A stretch of DNA of 64,000 bases from Nostoc sphaeroides (GCF_003443655.1 NZ_CP031941.1:3594501-3658500), one strand, 5' to 3'. Numbered from the stretch's first letter, positions 32,870 to 43,816 are shown. Program-made: numbers and translations. The notes: generated from the sequence alone by a model not told the origin.

Positions 32870-32971
32870 CAATACGGTTCAGTTAAGGATTTTTGGTACT
32901 AATTTTAGACCTGTAGAGACGCGAAATTTCGCGTCTTTACCAAGGTTTTTGGGCTTAACTGAACTGTATTG
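32870..32971. mobile_element. 102-bp CAATAC-ended MITE, inverted copy
   Basis: Reverse complement, nearly identical, of the element at 31199-31300. Flanked by 10-bp direct repeats CCCTAAAAGA (32860-32869 and 32972-32981). Confidence 0.92.
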
Positions 32972-33188
32972 CCCTAAAAGATAATGGCTACCTGATTTTA
33001 TTGTGGAACAAGGAATTTCAACCCAGTTATGAGGTGGATCAAAGTTTATCGCAAATCTATCAAGTACATACTCCATCTCTTGACCAAATAATTATTAATT
33101 CATAATTTATAATTCATAACGAAAATCATAGCCCCTTGATAAATCAAATGGAGACACTTTCAACAGATCCCCTTCATAATTCCTACGC

Positions 33189-33235
33189 CCCCGCAATTCG
33201 CAATTCGCAATTCGCAATTCGCAATTCGCAATTAC
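33189..33235. repeat. CAATTCG heptamer STRR
   Basis: Five to six perfect 7-bp units in a row. A related TAATTCG array is at 63010-63040. Confidence 0.85.
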
Positions 33236-33452
33236 GTTTTGTGACGGGGATTTAGGCCCCGATACTTTCACGCGCTGCTTGATAGAAGCAGGGGACTTAA
33301 ACCCCAAAAGTTCGTTAATGCGTGGGGTAATAATTATAAATTAGTAATTATTAATTATGAATTATTTTGACCGATATGAAGACCAATAAACACAAGAATA
33401 TATCTTGAGACAATTAGGAAATATGGCCATTGATTCGGGCTAATTCAAAGAC

Positions 33453-33680
33453 TTGATATCTGGACAAGTTATATCAGAAGTAAGCTACATTGCCGATCAA
33501 TATTTAACAGTTTTGAACACTTACTTGCCATACATAAAATTATATCCCAAAGATAAAGAATCTTTATTTTTGGGATTAAGACATCGCATAGAAGATGATT
33601 TTGGAGGCAGTCTGCAACTTTCATATATCTCTGCTTTTCACATTGCTCAAAAAGTTTCCTTAAATTTAAGGGAGTCTTAA
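33453..33680 (+). CDS. Doubtful small ORF
   Basis: 75 codons from TTG, hydrophobic and helical (YISAFHIAQKVSLNLRES), no family recognised. Could be a degraded gene fragment. Listed only because nothing else explains this stretch. Confidence 0.25.
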   Translation: MISGQVISEVSYIADQYLTVLNTYLPYIKLYPKDKESLFLGLRHRIEDDFGGSLQLSYISAFHIAQKVSLNLRES

Positions 33681-34145
33681 ATGGGCTATTGTTAAGTGGC
33701 AAAGGATGTTAAATAATAGGTATAGCAAGGTTAGCGCGACCTGACAATAGTTATTTTGATTGAATTATTGAAATGCATATATTATTAAATATTTTGCAAC
33801 ATAGTTGTCACATAATACTTATTTTGCTCAACTTAATATCTAGTATAATTCCTAAAAAAATTTGGGCTGTCAATTTTTTGCCCAAAAATTGAGCTTTTCA
33901 GGTTGAAGCAGCATATAGCTTGATTTTTAATCCCCATGCTATATGTGAGTTACAAAAATCTGTAAAACAACATATTTTTATTGCTTTACAAAAGCGTCAA
34001 CTTGCTAGATGATAGCAACGAAAGGGAAAATGATTAGTAAGTATATTAGTATATTTTTAGCTATCGTTAGTTGTGTGAAAATCCTATAATTACGCAGCTA
34101 GAGTCGGTTTGAGTTTCCCTCATTACCTTAGCTCGAAGTAAAGAA

Positions 34146-37100
34146 ATGGCAACACTAAATACGTCACACTTCCAAGTAAATGCTGCAACTTCTACTTCCT
34201 ATGTTCATAGTTTAGTCTTCATCGACATGGCGGTTGAAGACTATAGCGATTTGGTCAATGGCGTGCTTGATAATACCCAAGTGTTCGTGCTTGACTCGAC
34301 ACAGGACGGTGTTGAACAAATTACAGAAATTCTAGCGAGTTATGCTGGCACGAATTTAATTAATATTCATATTGTGTGCCACGGTGCCCCAGGTTGCTTA
34401 CACTTGGGCAACACCCATTTAGGATTGGATACCCTCGACGAATACAGCCAGCAACTGCAACTATGGCAAAAGATATTTTCAGCCTCTGCCAAAAACGATA
34501 ACCCCTGGAACTTACTCATCTATGGTTGCAATGTGGCTTTGGGTGATGCGGGGACAGAATTTGTAGAAAAACTGCACCAACTCACCAAAGCAAATATTGC
34601 CGCTTCCCGTGGGCGAATTGGTAATGCAGCGTTAGGTGGTAACTGGGAGTTAGAAGTCCGCACGGCTGATATGGAAGTGAGTTTAGTTTTTCCAGAAACG
34701 ACGCGACAGGCTTATGCAGGGGTACTGGCGACGTTCACGGTAAATAATACTGGGGATACAGATGATGGCGATCGCAATAACGGTATTACGACACTCCGGG
34801 AGGCTATTAACTTATCTAATGCTACTGCTGGGGATGATGCGATCGCTTTTGGGGAAATATTCACAGATGCCACCCCAGATGTGATCACGCTCACCTCTGG
34901 GCAACTGACGATTACTGATGATCTAACCATCTTGGGGACTGGGACATCTAAGCTTACCGTGAGTGGAAAGAATACCTCTACAGTCTTCGAGATATCGGGA
35001 CTAGGGACAGGTGTCAATATTAATGAACTGGCGATCGCTAGCGGTAGTATTAAGGTTAATAGAACTTCCATCCTCAGCCTAGCTAACACCAGTGTGTCTG
35101 GTAATACAGCAGGAAGTGGCATCTTTAATAGGGGCATCCTCAGTCTTGCTAACACCAGCGTCTTTGGCAATAAGCAAGGCGGTATCTATAACGGTGGTAG
35201 TCTCAGCCTAACTAACAGCAGTGTTTATGGCAATACCGGGGCAAGCAAGATTTTTAATGGCAATACTGCCGGAGGCGGCATTTTTAATGACGCTTCCTCT
35301 GGTAAAGCTGGGATTCTCAGCCTCATTAACAGTAGTGTCTCTGGCAATACGGCAAACTCCGGTGGTGGCATCTATAATCAAGGCGGTACTCTCAGGCTAG
35401 GCTGTTGACTTTGGCTATTTTTCGGTAATTTCCCGAAAAATTATTTGTGCTGGTTTTTGCTTGTGTGAAAGCGCCTGTAACAGCCATCTTTACGCCAAAA
35501 TAAAAAACACAGTTTTTGCATGAAGTCTTGTGGGCTAAAGGGTACAGAGTCAACAGCCTACTCTCAGGCTGACCAATAGCACTGTCTCTGGCAATACTGC
35601 AACCTCCGGCGGTGGCATTTTTAACGGAGATGATGGTGGTTATTTTAGCAGTTCAGCTACTCTAATTAATAGCACCATCTCTGGCAATACAGCGTTAGAG
35701 GATGGCGGTGGCATATACAATGGCACAGCCTACGTGGGTGACAACAGCCTCACCCTAATCAGCACTACAATTAATAACAACACAGCCGACTCAGATGGTG
35801 ATGGTACTGGCAATGGCGGCGGTGTTTTTAGTTCCTCTGATTCCTCTGTCGAGATCAAGGTTAGTAACACCATCATTGCAGGCAACTTCGACAAGTCCAC
35901 CTCCGGTGATATACACCCCGACGTGAGTGGTGGGCTGATTGACTCCGGCAATAACCTGATTGGCAATAATACTGGTAGCATTGGCTTTACCACCAGCACC
36001 CTTGTCGGCACAAGTGCTAACCCCATTGACCCCAAACTCGGACTGCTGCAAAATAACGGTGGTGCAACCTTTACCCAGGCGTTACTTGCGAATAGCCCCG
36101 CTATTGATGCTGGCAATAATTCCCTAGTTCCCATTGGTGTCATCACTGACCAACGCGGCACTCGATTTAACCGGATATTCAACGGTGTTGTTGATATTGG
36201 TGCTTACGAAGTGCAGACTTCCATCACCTCGCCACCTGTTAATACTGGCACAGTGGTGACTAATACCAACGATTCTGGATCGGGGTCATTGCGGCAGGCT
36301 ATCCTCAATGCCAATACGACCGTTGGGGCAGATACGATTACCTTTGCGGGCGTGTTCACCGATGCTACCCCAGATATCATCACCCTGACCTCTGGCAAAT
36401 TAACCATTACCGATGATATTACCATTTTGGGGACTGGGGCATCTAACCTGATTGTGAGTGGGAATAATTCATCAGGCGTGTTCGAGATATCGGGTTCTGG
36501 GACAGATGCCAGCATTGATGGCTTGAAGATTGCTAATGCTAATGATCCCTTAGGCAGTATTTTGCTCAATAGCAATACCAGCCTCAGCCTGACGGGAAGC
36601 ACTGTCTCTGACAATAAAGGGGAGGTAGGCGGCATATTTAACAGAGGCACTCTCAACCTGACGGGAAGCACTGTCTCTGACAATAACGGGTCGTCATTAG
36701 GCGGCGGCATCTTTAATAAAGGCAACCTGAGCCTAACTAACAGCACTGTCTCCAGCAATCATGCAAACGTCGGTTTCAACACAGCCTATGGCGGCGGTAT
36801 TTATAACTTAGGCAAACTTAGTATAAATAACAGCACTGTCTCTAATAATAGTGCGTTCGCCAGTGGTCTAAATCGGGGAGGCCCTGACCCCTACCCATCT
36901 TACGGCGGCGGCATTTATAACTCAGGCACTGTCGATATCACTAGCAGCACTGTCTCTGGTAATGGTGCGGCAGATGGCGGTGGCATTTATAACTTAGGTA
37001 CTTTCAGCCTGATTAACAGCACTGTCTCTGATAATAGTGTATATTACACTGGCGGCGGCATCTTGAACAGTGGCACTCTCATCCTCACCAATGACACTAT

Positions 37101-38580
37101 TACCAATAACACAGCAGAGGGCTTTGGCTATAACGGTGTTAGTGGCAACGGTGGGGGTGTTGTCAGTAATGGCGGTACTGTTATAGTTGGCGATACCATC
37201 ATTGCAGGCAACTTCTACACAGTTTATTCTGATGATCCCAACGATTCCGGTAATTCCCGCGACGTTGCCGGCAACTTTACCGACGCTGGTAATAACCTAA
37301 TTGGCGATCGCACTGCTAGCACTGGCTTTACTACCAGCACCCTCGTCGGCAGCAGAACCAACCCCATTGATCCAAGACTCAGCCCCCTGCAAAATAATGG
37401 TGGTACAACCTTTACTAATGCCTTACTTGCAGATAGTCCCGCCATTAACGCAGGCAATAATTCTCTGATTCGGGCAGGTATCACCACCGACCAACGAGGT
37501 GGTCAATTTAACAGAATATCTAGGGGTACAGTTGATATTGGTGCTTTAGAGTTTAACGGGGTGAATGGAACCAATGGCGCTGATAATTTAGTAGGTAAGA
37601 ACTACGGTGACATAATTAACGCTCAAGCCGGGAACGATACCATCACAGGTAATCAAGGCAACGACATCCTAACTGGTGGCGGCGGCAAAGATAAATTTGT
37701 TTACAATTTAGGTGACGGTGTTGATACCATTACCGATTTCGGTGGGTTAGGTAAAGGCTCAAATCCATCAGCAGCAATCATTGCCGAAGTGGATACCCTG
37801 AAATTTCAAGGTGCTGGATTGACAGCCCAAAATCTACTACTCACCCAGAATGCTAGTAATCTGGAAATCACCTTTGAAGGGGTGGTTGATGACAAAGTTA
37901 TCCTGCAAAACTTTCTCCTGGAAAACCTAGATAACACATCGGCAGTAGGCAATATCCTGTTTAATGGGCAAACCAGCATTAGTGAAAGCTTTGATGTCTT
38001 CGATGCCAACTCCACCCAAAACGCTATTTCTAACAGGAACACAGTTACCTTTCTCAATGACCTGAACAACAATCTCACTGGCTTTGACAACTCAGCAGAT
38101 GTGATTAATGCTCAAGGGGGCGATGACCGCATCGACGGCAAGAGTGGTAACGACCTGCTACGCAGTGGTGCTGGTAAAGATACCCTGCTTGGTGGTGCTG
38201 GTAATGATACTCTGCTTGGTGGTAATGGTAATGACATTCTCATTGGAGGTGCTGGTGATGACATTCTCATTGGCGGTGATTTTAGTGATACGCTGACTGG
38301 CGGTAGCGGTAATGACCAGTTCATCTACCGAACCCTTAGCAATGGTGATAGAATCACTGACTTTAATCAAAGCGAGGATAAATTAATCCTTACTGACTTG
38401 TTTAAGAGTAGAGGCTACAGTAGAAGTAATCCCATTTCAGATGGTTATCTGCGGTTTGTGCAATCGGGTACTTCTACACAAGTTCAGTTTGCCTACTTTG
38501 GTGACAATTTTTATACCTTTGCAACTTTGAATAATTTCACAGCTACAAATCTGGTAGTCGGTACTGATGTCATCGTTTAG
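34146..38580 (+). pseudogene. DUF4347 / beta-helix / RTX surface protein, interrupted by a 161-bp element
   Basis: One gene now in two frames. 34146-35398 encodes a DUF4347 domain (about residues 20-190, VFVLDSTQDGVEQITEIL, IHIVCHGAPG) and the start of a beta-helix with repeated N-S-T-V-S-G-N-T and GGGIYN motifs. After the insertion, the frame resumes at 35571 and runs to 38580 with more repeats, two LRQAI/LREAI segments, and C-terminal RTX calcium-binding repeats (GGAGNDTLLGG, about the last 170 residues). Removing element plus one target copy (172 bp) joins both parts in frame: ...GGTLRLTNSTVSGNT..., about 1420 residues. Probably a secreted, type I-exported Ca-binding protein. The N-terminal fragment terminates in the element (LGC-stop). 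Confidence 0.9.
35399..35559. mobile_element. 161-bp MITE with 12-bp inverted repeats and 11-bp target duplication
   Basis: Perfect ends AGGCTGTTGACT (35399-35410) and AGTCAACAGCCT (35548-35559), flanked by ACTCTCAGGCT at 35388-35398 and 35560-35570. Interior has no ORF. The 11-bp duplication fits IS4-like transposases; parent unknown. Confidence 0.93.
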
Positions 38581-38618
38581 CGCTCAATTATAGTCTCTAG
38601 CCACTATCTTAAAAATAA

Positions 38619-38648
38619 AAAACTCCATCCCCTTGTGGGTGGAGTTTT
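38619..38648 (+). terminator. Terminator of the RTX gene
   Basis: AAAACTCCATCC / GGGTGGAGTTTT stem, 38 bp after the stop codon; a GGGGAAT repeat follows (38655-38683). Confidence 0.7.
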
Positions 38649-38654
38649 AGGGTA

Positions 38655-38919
38655 TGGGGAATGGGGAATGGGGAATGGGGCATGGGTAAGAGTTCCCAAT
38701 GCCCTAAGTTGGTGGGCGGCTATCCCTCTCCACTTAACTCTTGGGAATTGAGTTTCCCGCCGACTTCCAATAAATATTAGACATTTGGTGAAAAAGAACG
38801 TAGAGACGTAGCACTGCTACGTCTCTACAAGGGTTCTGGATAAAGCATAATTAATTTGTGCAGATATCATTGCTTAATTTTGGATTTTAGATGTCTCTAA
38901 AATCCAAAATCTATAACTT
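38655..38919. repeat. Repeat-rich gap between RTX gene and rpiA
   Basis: GGGGAAT heptamers (38655-38683) and a GTAGAGACGTAGCA / TGCTACGTCTCTAC palindrome (38800-38829). Other copies of this palindrome are at 28551-28579 and 46801-46830. Confidence 0.7.
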
Positions 38920-39630
38920 TTATAGTTGGCGTACTAATGGCTGACCATCTTTGACTTCACCAATCAAAACTAAATCGACACAGTTAACGAAAATACCATT
39001 TTCCAGGACGCCGGGAATGTTATTCAATGTCTTTTCTAGGCTGACTGGATCTTCAATAGAGTCAAATCTGACATCTAAAACAAAATTACCTTGATCGGTA
39101 ATCACTGGCCCAGCTTTTTTTACACCCATGCGGAGTTCTGGTTTGCCACCGAGTTTTTTGATGGCATTAGTCACAGGAGTAATTGCCATTGGAATCACTT
39201 CAACGGGCACAGCGAAAGTAGAACCCAAGCGTTCTACTAACTTACCACTATCTACCACAACGATAAACTGTTCTGCCAGGTAGTCTACTACTTTTTCGCG
39301 GGTATGTGCTGCACCACCGCCTTTAATCAAATTCTTCTGCGGATCAACTTCATCTGCGCCATCAATAGCAATATCGATGTGGTCAATAGCATCTAACGTG
39401 GCAAGAGGTACACCATATTGCTTCGCCAGTACTTCTGACTGAAATGATGTTGGTATACCAATGATATCTTGAAGTTCACCAGACTTGAGGCGATCGCCCA
39501 AAAACTGAATCGTATATGCTGTTGTTGACCCCGTACCCAACCCCACAATAGAACCCGACTTTACTAAGGCGGCGGCGGCTTTGCCAACTTCTTGCTTCAT
39601 CAACTTTACGGGATCTGCTGCTGCGGTCAT
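38920..39630 (-). CDS. rpiA: Ribose-5-phosphate isomerase A
   Basis: Interconverts ribose-5-phosphate and ribulose-5-phosphate in the Calvin and pentose phosphate cycles. 236 residues from ATG 39630, placed 8 nt after an AGGAG; the TTG two codons upstream is rejected. Active-site loops: [34 protein letters not shown] and EKVVDYLA. C-terminus [13 protein letters not shown]. Single gene, with no operon partner. Confidence 0.96.
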   Translation of the reverse strand: MTAAADPVKLMKQEVGKAAAALVKSGSIVGLGTGSTTAYTIQFLGDRLKSGELQDIIGIPTSFQSEVLAKQYGVPLATLDAIDHIDIAIDGADEVDPQKNLIKGGGAAHTREKVVDYLAEQFIVVVDSGKLVERLGSTFAVPVEVIPMAITPVTNAIKKLGGKPELRMGVKKAGPVITDQGNFVLDVRFDSIEDPVSLEKTLNNIPGVLENGIFVNCVDLVLIGEVKDGQPLVRQL

Positions 39631-39821
39631 TGCCAAAACTCCTGAAAAACTGACTATAGTCCATAGTAGTGGGCAGATAACCTCAAAAGATGAAAGCTAA
39701 AAAACAAGTTTTTGCTAATCTTTACTTCCTTGATTAGGGAATTATAAAAAATAAAACATCCTAGTGTCCGGAACAAAGCAGATGACTAGTGTAATAATAA
39801 GTATATTAATATACAAAACTC

Positions 39822-40301
39822 ATGAACAAATTTCAGTATACTGATCCTACTATTAAGCAATTTTTCGCTGAGATTGACCCGGAAGTAGCAAATACCTTTA
39901 CGGTGGAGCAATTAGAAGCCATAAAAAGGTGTTTGGACTCTCGTGCTAGGAAACGTCATTCTTTAGACATAAGAGTTTCAGTACCAATTCCCGGATTAAG
40001 GTTCTATCTGGTGTTGCTAGGAGGTTCAGAACGTCGTTCTAAAGTGCGTTTACGCTCTGAAAGAGGTTTATATCCTTTTTGGACTCCTGCCAATATCTTG
40101 TTCCTTCTAGGATTTCTAATCATTCTATCGATTTGTAGCTACACTATATTTTCTTCTGCATTGTCTTCACTTACTCCCACATCTAGCTCCTATTACCCTA
40201 CTTCAATTCCTTGGATTGAGGATAAATCAGAATGTGAACACACTGGTAGAATCTGGAAGAATGGGAAGTGCTGGGATTCTGAACACAGTCCTAATTTTTA
40301 A
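39822..40301 (+). CDS. Hypothetical membrane protein
   Basis: 159 residues. A soluble N-terminal part (about 1-85; IDPEVANTFTVEQLEAIKRCL) is followed by one transmembrane helix (about 90-112, ILFLLGFLIILSICSYTIFSS) and a short C-terminal tail with two cysteines (SECEHTGRIWKNGKCW). Similar short N-domains occur in several cyanobacterial hypothetical proteins; no function is known to me. Confidence 0.7.
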   Translation: MNKFQYTDPTIKQFFAEIDPEVANTFTVEQLEAIKRCLDSRARKRHSLDIRVSVPIPGLRFYLVLLGGSERRSKVRLRSERGLYPFWTPANILFLLGFLIILSICSYTIFSSALSSLTPTSSSYYPTSIPWIEDKSECEHTGRIWKNGKCWDSEHSPNF

Positions 40302-40322
40302 AATTTATAGCCATACCCTACA

Positions 40323-40469
40323 TAAGGGAACTCCAAAAAATAAATTATTCCACATTAAAGTCGTTGACTGTTGACTGTTGACTGTTGACTGTTGACTGAA
40401 AACTCGTGAACCGTCAACCGTCAACAGTGAACAATAGCAATGGAATATTTTTTACTTGGAAGTCCCTAA
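40323..40469. mobile_element. MITE with GGGACTTCC-type ends, copy 2
   Basis: 147 bp, TAA on both sides. Same as the apcC copy except that the internal TTGACTG heptamer is present five times rather than about three, which accounts for the extra length. Confidence 0.88.
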
Positions 40470-40587
40470 CTAGAGCAACATTGCCCAGCCTAAATTCGTC
40501 ACTAGCTAAGTTACAGGTTATTAAAAACACTAAATTTTGCGTTAGCCTCAGTAACGTAGTTTTTTCAATTCACGTTAGCAGCTAAAA

Positions 40588-41280
40588 GTGATTATGGTGA
40601 TGCGTCAGCTTTCAATTACTCTATCTTTAATGGCATTACTACAAAACTTACCAGCAATTGCTCAGACCCCAGTGCCAGAAAATACTTCTGGAGTGCCATC
40701 TGATGCCATTCAACAGGTAACTGCTGTCAAATGGATGACAAACTTTTCTGATGGCAAGTTTTATCCAGAAAAGTTACTCAGTAGGGCCGAATTAGCGTCA
40801 ATTATGGTAAAAGCATTTGGGCTAAATAAAAGACAAGCTGTTAGCAAAGAAAATTTAGCTATTCCAGATGTTCCCCGTTCTCATTGGGCATTTAATGATA
40901 TACAGACAGTCTTAAAAACTGATATTATGAAAGGCTATCGGGGCAATGAATTCTTCCCTAACCAAAAGGTGACAAGGGCTGAAGCTCTTGCTATTTTCGC
41001 CCAGGCTTATGGTGTATTTCAGTTTCCCGATGACGCTGTGAATGATACTCTGGCTTCATATCCAGATGAAAAGTCTATCCCAACTTGGGCTAGAAAAGCG
41101 ATCGCTACAGTAGCTACTGAAGGATTTCTCAATACAGATGCTCAAGGCAATATTTCTCCATTAAAACCTGTAACCCGTGGAGATATGGCCTATGTCTTGA
41201 GTAAATATTTACAACGACAACAGCAACAACCCGAAACACCAGAAGTTCCGATTATTCCAAATAGCCCACAAACACCTTAG
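40588..41280 (+). CDS. S-layer homology (SLH) domain protein
   Basis: 230 residues with a signal peptide (QLSITLSLMALLQNLPAIAQ) and three SLH-like repeats (about 45-80, 92-140 and 150-205; PRSHWAFNDIQTVLKTDIM, YRGNEFFPNQKVTRAEALAI). SLH domains bind secondary cell-wall polymer or peptidoglycan. Start uncertain: GTG 40588, ATG 40594 or ATG 40600. Convergent with the next gene (30-bp gap). Confidence 0.85.
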   Translation: MIMVMRQLSITLSLMALLQNLPAIAQTPVPENTSGVPSDAIQQVTAVKWMTNFSDGKFYPEKLLSRAELASIMVKAFGLNKRQAVSKENLAIPDVPRSHWAFNDIQTVLKTDIMKGYRGNEFFPNQKVTRAEALAIFAQAYGVFQFPDDAVNDTLASYPDEKSIPTWARKAIATVATEGFLNTDAQGNISPLKPVTRGDMAYVLSKYLQRQQQQPETPEVPIIPNSPQTP

Positions 41281-41310
41281 TTAGACTTTTTCCAGCCAAG
41301 GTGCTTAAAA

Positions 41311-42567
41311 TCACTTTTGATCTGAACCTCTATACCTGTCTCGAATCTGGCGAAGATATAAGGAATTAGACTGTGTTGGTTGCTGCAACACATAATTAGA
41401 TTGTGGTGGTTGCGTCGGTTGCTGCAACCCATAATTTCCAAAATTAGATTGTGGTGGTTGCATCGGTTGCTGCAATCCATAATTCCCATATCCCGCAGGG
41501 TTTGTGGGAGTGACAACGCCTTGACTTGGAATCTGACTAGAGTAAGGTGCAATATTATATGGTGCAGCAGGCGTGACTGGGGGTGTCACTGGTGCTACAT
41601 TAGGCACTACCTGACCGTTATTTAAATTATTGTAGGGACTTTGCGGTAAGTTAGTACCCGTTGATGTGTAGCCTGTACCAGTATTTAAACCATTACTAGG
41701 CACTACCTGACCGTTATTACCGTTATTTAAATTATTGTAGGGATTTTGCTGCAAGTTCGTACCCGTTGACGTGTAGCCTGTCCCAGTATTTAACCCAGCA
41801 CTTGGTAGAGAATTCTGACTGGGTAAGCTGTTAATGGGTGGCATCAACGTTGTTCCAGGCTCAGAGGCTTGGCTTAAAGTATTTGTCTGAGTTGCAGTCC
41901 CATTGAAGCTAGAAAATTTCTGGTTTGTCGATTGATTGAGTGCAGCTTGCAGAGGGCTGATAGAGACAGAATTTTGATTCTTGTTGGTTTGATTCGTAAG
42001 TCCAATACCCAAGCTAGAAGATGTTTCCCCTGCTGTTGGTTCAGATGTCGTAGTTAAGGTCTTAAGACCTAAAAACTGGTTATTATTATCAACCGTCCCA
42101 GTCCGCAATAAATTTTCTGTTTGTACAACAAAGGGATTTTTCACAGATGGGGAGGTATCGGCATTAACGCCTAGACCAGGATTTAATTTGGTATCATTAG
42201 CAGAATTTTGTTTTTTAATTACATCCTCTAAGGAGTTTTGACTATTTTTTGTCTCAGTATTTTCCTTGGGGTTATTTGGCGTTACTGAAATTGCTTGGTC
42301 AAAATCATTAAATAAAACTGGCAGGTTATCAATATCTGCTGCAATGGCTCTGTTTTCTTCTGACAGCGAGGAATCAGCAGGTTTTTCTGAGGCGACTTGG
42401 TTTTTTTGCTTATAAACAAAAATATTTGGGTTTGACCAGTATTCCCAAGTTACTAGCCCAACTACAGATAAAAAAATTGCAGTGCCCCAAAAACCAGGTC
42501 GCCCTAGATTCCATAACCTGGCTTTGAGATAGCGTAAGTAGGCGGGAGGATAATGACGATTTGGCAT
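41311..42567 (-). CDS. Asn/Gln/Pro-rich single-pass membrane protein
   Basis: 418 residues. One transmembrane helix near the N-terminus (about 27-47, GFWGTAIFLSVVGLVTWEYW), then a long low-complexity region rich in N, Q, S, T and P. Two internal duplications: a roughly 30-residue unit (GLNTGTGYTSTGTNL, twice) and NYGLQQPxQPPQSN (three times). Looks like an extended periplasmic linker protein; family not recognised. Confidence 0.75.
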   Translation of the reverse strand: MPNRHYPPAYLRYLKARLWNLGRPGFWGTAIFLSVVGLVTWEYWSNPNIFVYKQKNQVASEKPADSSLSEENRAIAADIDNLPVLFNDFDQAISVTPNNPKENTETKNSQNSLEDVIKKQNSANDTKLNPGLGVNADTSPSVKNPFVVQTENLLRTGTVDNNNQFLGLKTLTTTSEPTAGETSSSLGIGLTNQTNKNQNSVSISPLQAALNQSTNQKFSSFNGTATQTNTLSQASEPGTTLMPPINSLPSQNSLPSAGLNTGTGYTSTGTNLQQNPYNNLNNGNNGQVVPSNGLNTGTGYTSTGTNLPQSPYNNLNNGQVVPNVAPVTPPVTPAAPYNIAPYSSQIPSQGVVTPTNPAGYGNYGLQQPMQPPQSNFGNYGLQQPTQPPQSNYVLQQPTQSNSLYLRQIRDRYRGSDQK

Positions 42568-43168
42568 GGGATTGGTAATTGAAATTTACTCGAAATCGGT
42601 AAAACTTGATGGAAGTTGAAGGCGTTGCTGTTTAATTATTTTGCTTTGCTCAACAAGAAATATCTCAAGTTATATCTTGCACCTGCCTATCCCGCCTGAG
42701 AAGAAATTCTCTTTTCTTATAGCCCAAGTCCAGTAAGCGTGGACTAAAACCCTTACAAAGTCTTCAATAGATAGACTTTGTTATAAGCCTCAGAATTCAT
42801 TCTGAGGCGGTCGTGGGAACTGGTGCAAGTTTTGAGTCAACTGAAGTTGGATAGTAATTTTATCCTAACTTCTCTATCAGTTATTAGTCAGTACCAATAG
42901 ACATGTAGTAGTCAAAAATTTACTTTTTAGCGGCTGGAGTCCTTTAGCGAGATTTTCTATAAAGTTATGGCAATTTATGCTTATTTTTGGGTATCGGTCA
43001 CATTGGATAACATCAGGAGTTGACAACTGGTCTAATTTATTGTTGTAGCTGGACAAAAGTTCAACTTTTTTATTTTCTAGTTAGCAAACTAAACTGTGTG
43101 CTGCAATGCTCCGATACGCCTCTGAAGGCACTGTGCTGCACCGTACTATTAACCAGGAGACTACAGCA
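42568..43168. other. Intergenic region upstream of the CBS-CP12 gene
   Basis: About 600 bp. An imperfect palindrome TAAGCCTCAGAATTCATTCTGAGGC-like region lies at about 42783-42806. No gene is seen; the divergent promoters must be here. Confidence 0.45.
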
Positions 43169-43789
43169 ATGATGAAAGCTGAAGATATCATGACCAAAGA
43201 TGTAGTTACCATTCGCGGTTCGGCGACTGTTGCTGAAGCAGTGGGGCTAATGAAGGAAAAAAAATTGCGGGCGCTGGTTGTGGAGAATCGCCATGAGAAT
43301 GATGCTTATGGCATTGTCACAGAAACGGATATTGTTTATAAGGTAACAGCCTACGGTAAAGACCCAAAGCAAGTGCGGGTTTACGAAATTATGAGCAAGC
43401 CCTGCATTGTGGTCAATCCTGATTTGGGTGTGGAATATGTAGCGCGGTTATTTGCTAACACAGGTATTCATCGAGCGCCTGTGATTCAAGGCAAGCTGTT
43501 GGGCATCATCTCGATTACCGACATTTTGACCAAAAGCGACTTTGTGGAAGCGCCAAAAGCCCTATTGCTAGAGGATAGAATTCAAAAAGCCATTGAGCAG
43601 TCTCGGGCTATTTGCACCGAACAAGGTGCTTATTCTAAAGCCTGTGCAGCCGCCTGGGATGAGGTAGAAGAACTTCAAGCAGAAGCCGCTTATCAGAAAG
43701 CTGAGGGTATGGTATCAGCCAAAGTCTCTTTTGAAGAATATTGTAAGGAAAACCCAAATGCACCGGAATGTCGAAATTATCACCCGTGA
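43169..43789 (+). CDS. CBS-CP12 fusion protein
   Basis: 206 residues from ATG 43169, chosen because AGGAG lies 11 nt upstream; an open upstream extension is rejected. Two CBS motifs (about 5-60 and 72-125; MTKDVVTIRGSATVAEAVGL, MSKPCIVVNPDLGVEYVARL) bind adenylates in this family. The C-terminal about 70 residues form a complete CP12 domain: cysteine pairs C149/C159 and C192/C201 and the AWDEVEEL core. Stand-alone CP12 reversibly sequesters GAPDH and phosphoribulokinase; the fusion suggests control by energy charge as well as redox. Confidence 0.93.
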   Translation: MMKAEDIMTKDVVTIRGSATVAEAVGLMKEKKLRALVVENRHENDAYGIVTETDIVYKVTAYGKDPKQVRVYEIMSKPCIVVNPDLGVEYVARLFANTGIHRAPVIQGKLLGIISITDILTKSDFVEAPKALLLEDRIQKAIEQSRAICTEQGAYSKACAAAWDEVEELQAEAAYQKAEGMVSAKVSFEEYCKENPNAPECRNYHP

Positions 43790-43816
43790 TTGAAGTGTGG
43801 GGATGAAGAGGAATTG

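Larger units (their letters stand above)
32798..34145. other. Long intergenic region with repeats
   Basis: 1.35 kb. Contains the MITE above, a CAATTCG heptamer array (33189-33235), a GGGGTTTAAGTCCCC / CGGGGCCTAAATCCCCG hairpin-bearing segment (33240-33308, minus strand), and a doubtful 75-codon frame (33453-33680). The last 300 bp are AT-rich and presumably carry the promoter of the RTX gene. Confidence 0.5.

Noticed and set aside
34712..35170. Minus-strand frame opposite the RTX gene
   Set aside because: Shadow of repeated codons on the coding strand; several similar shadows lie at 35730-36758 and 37224-38370.
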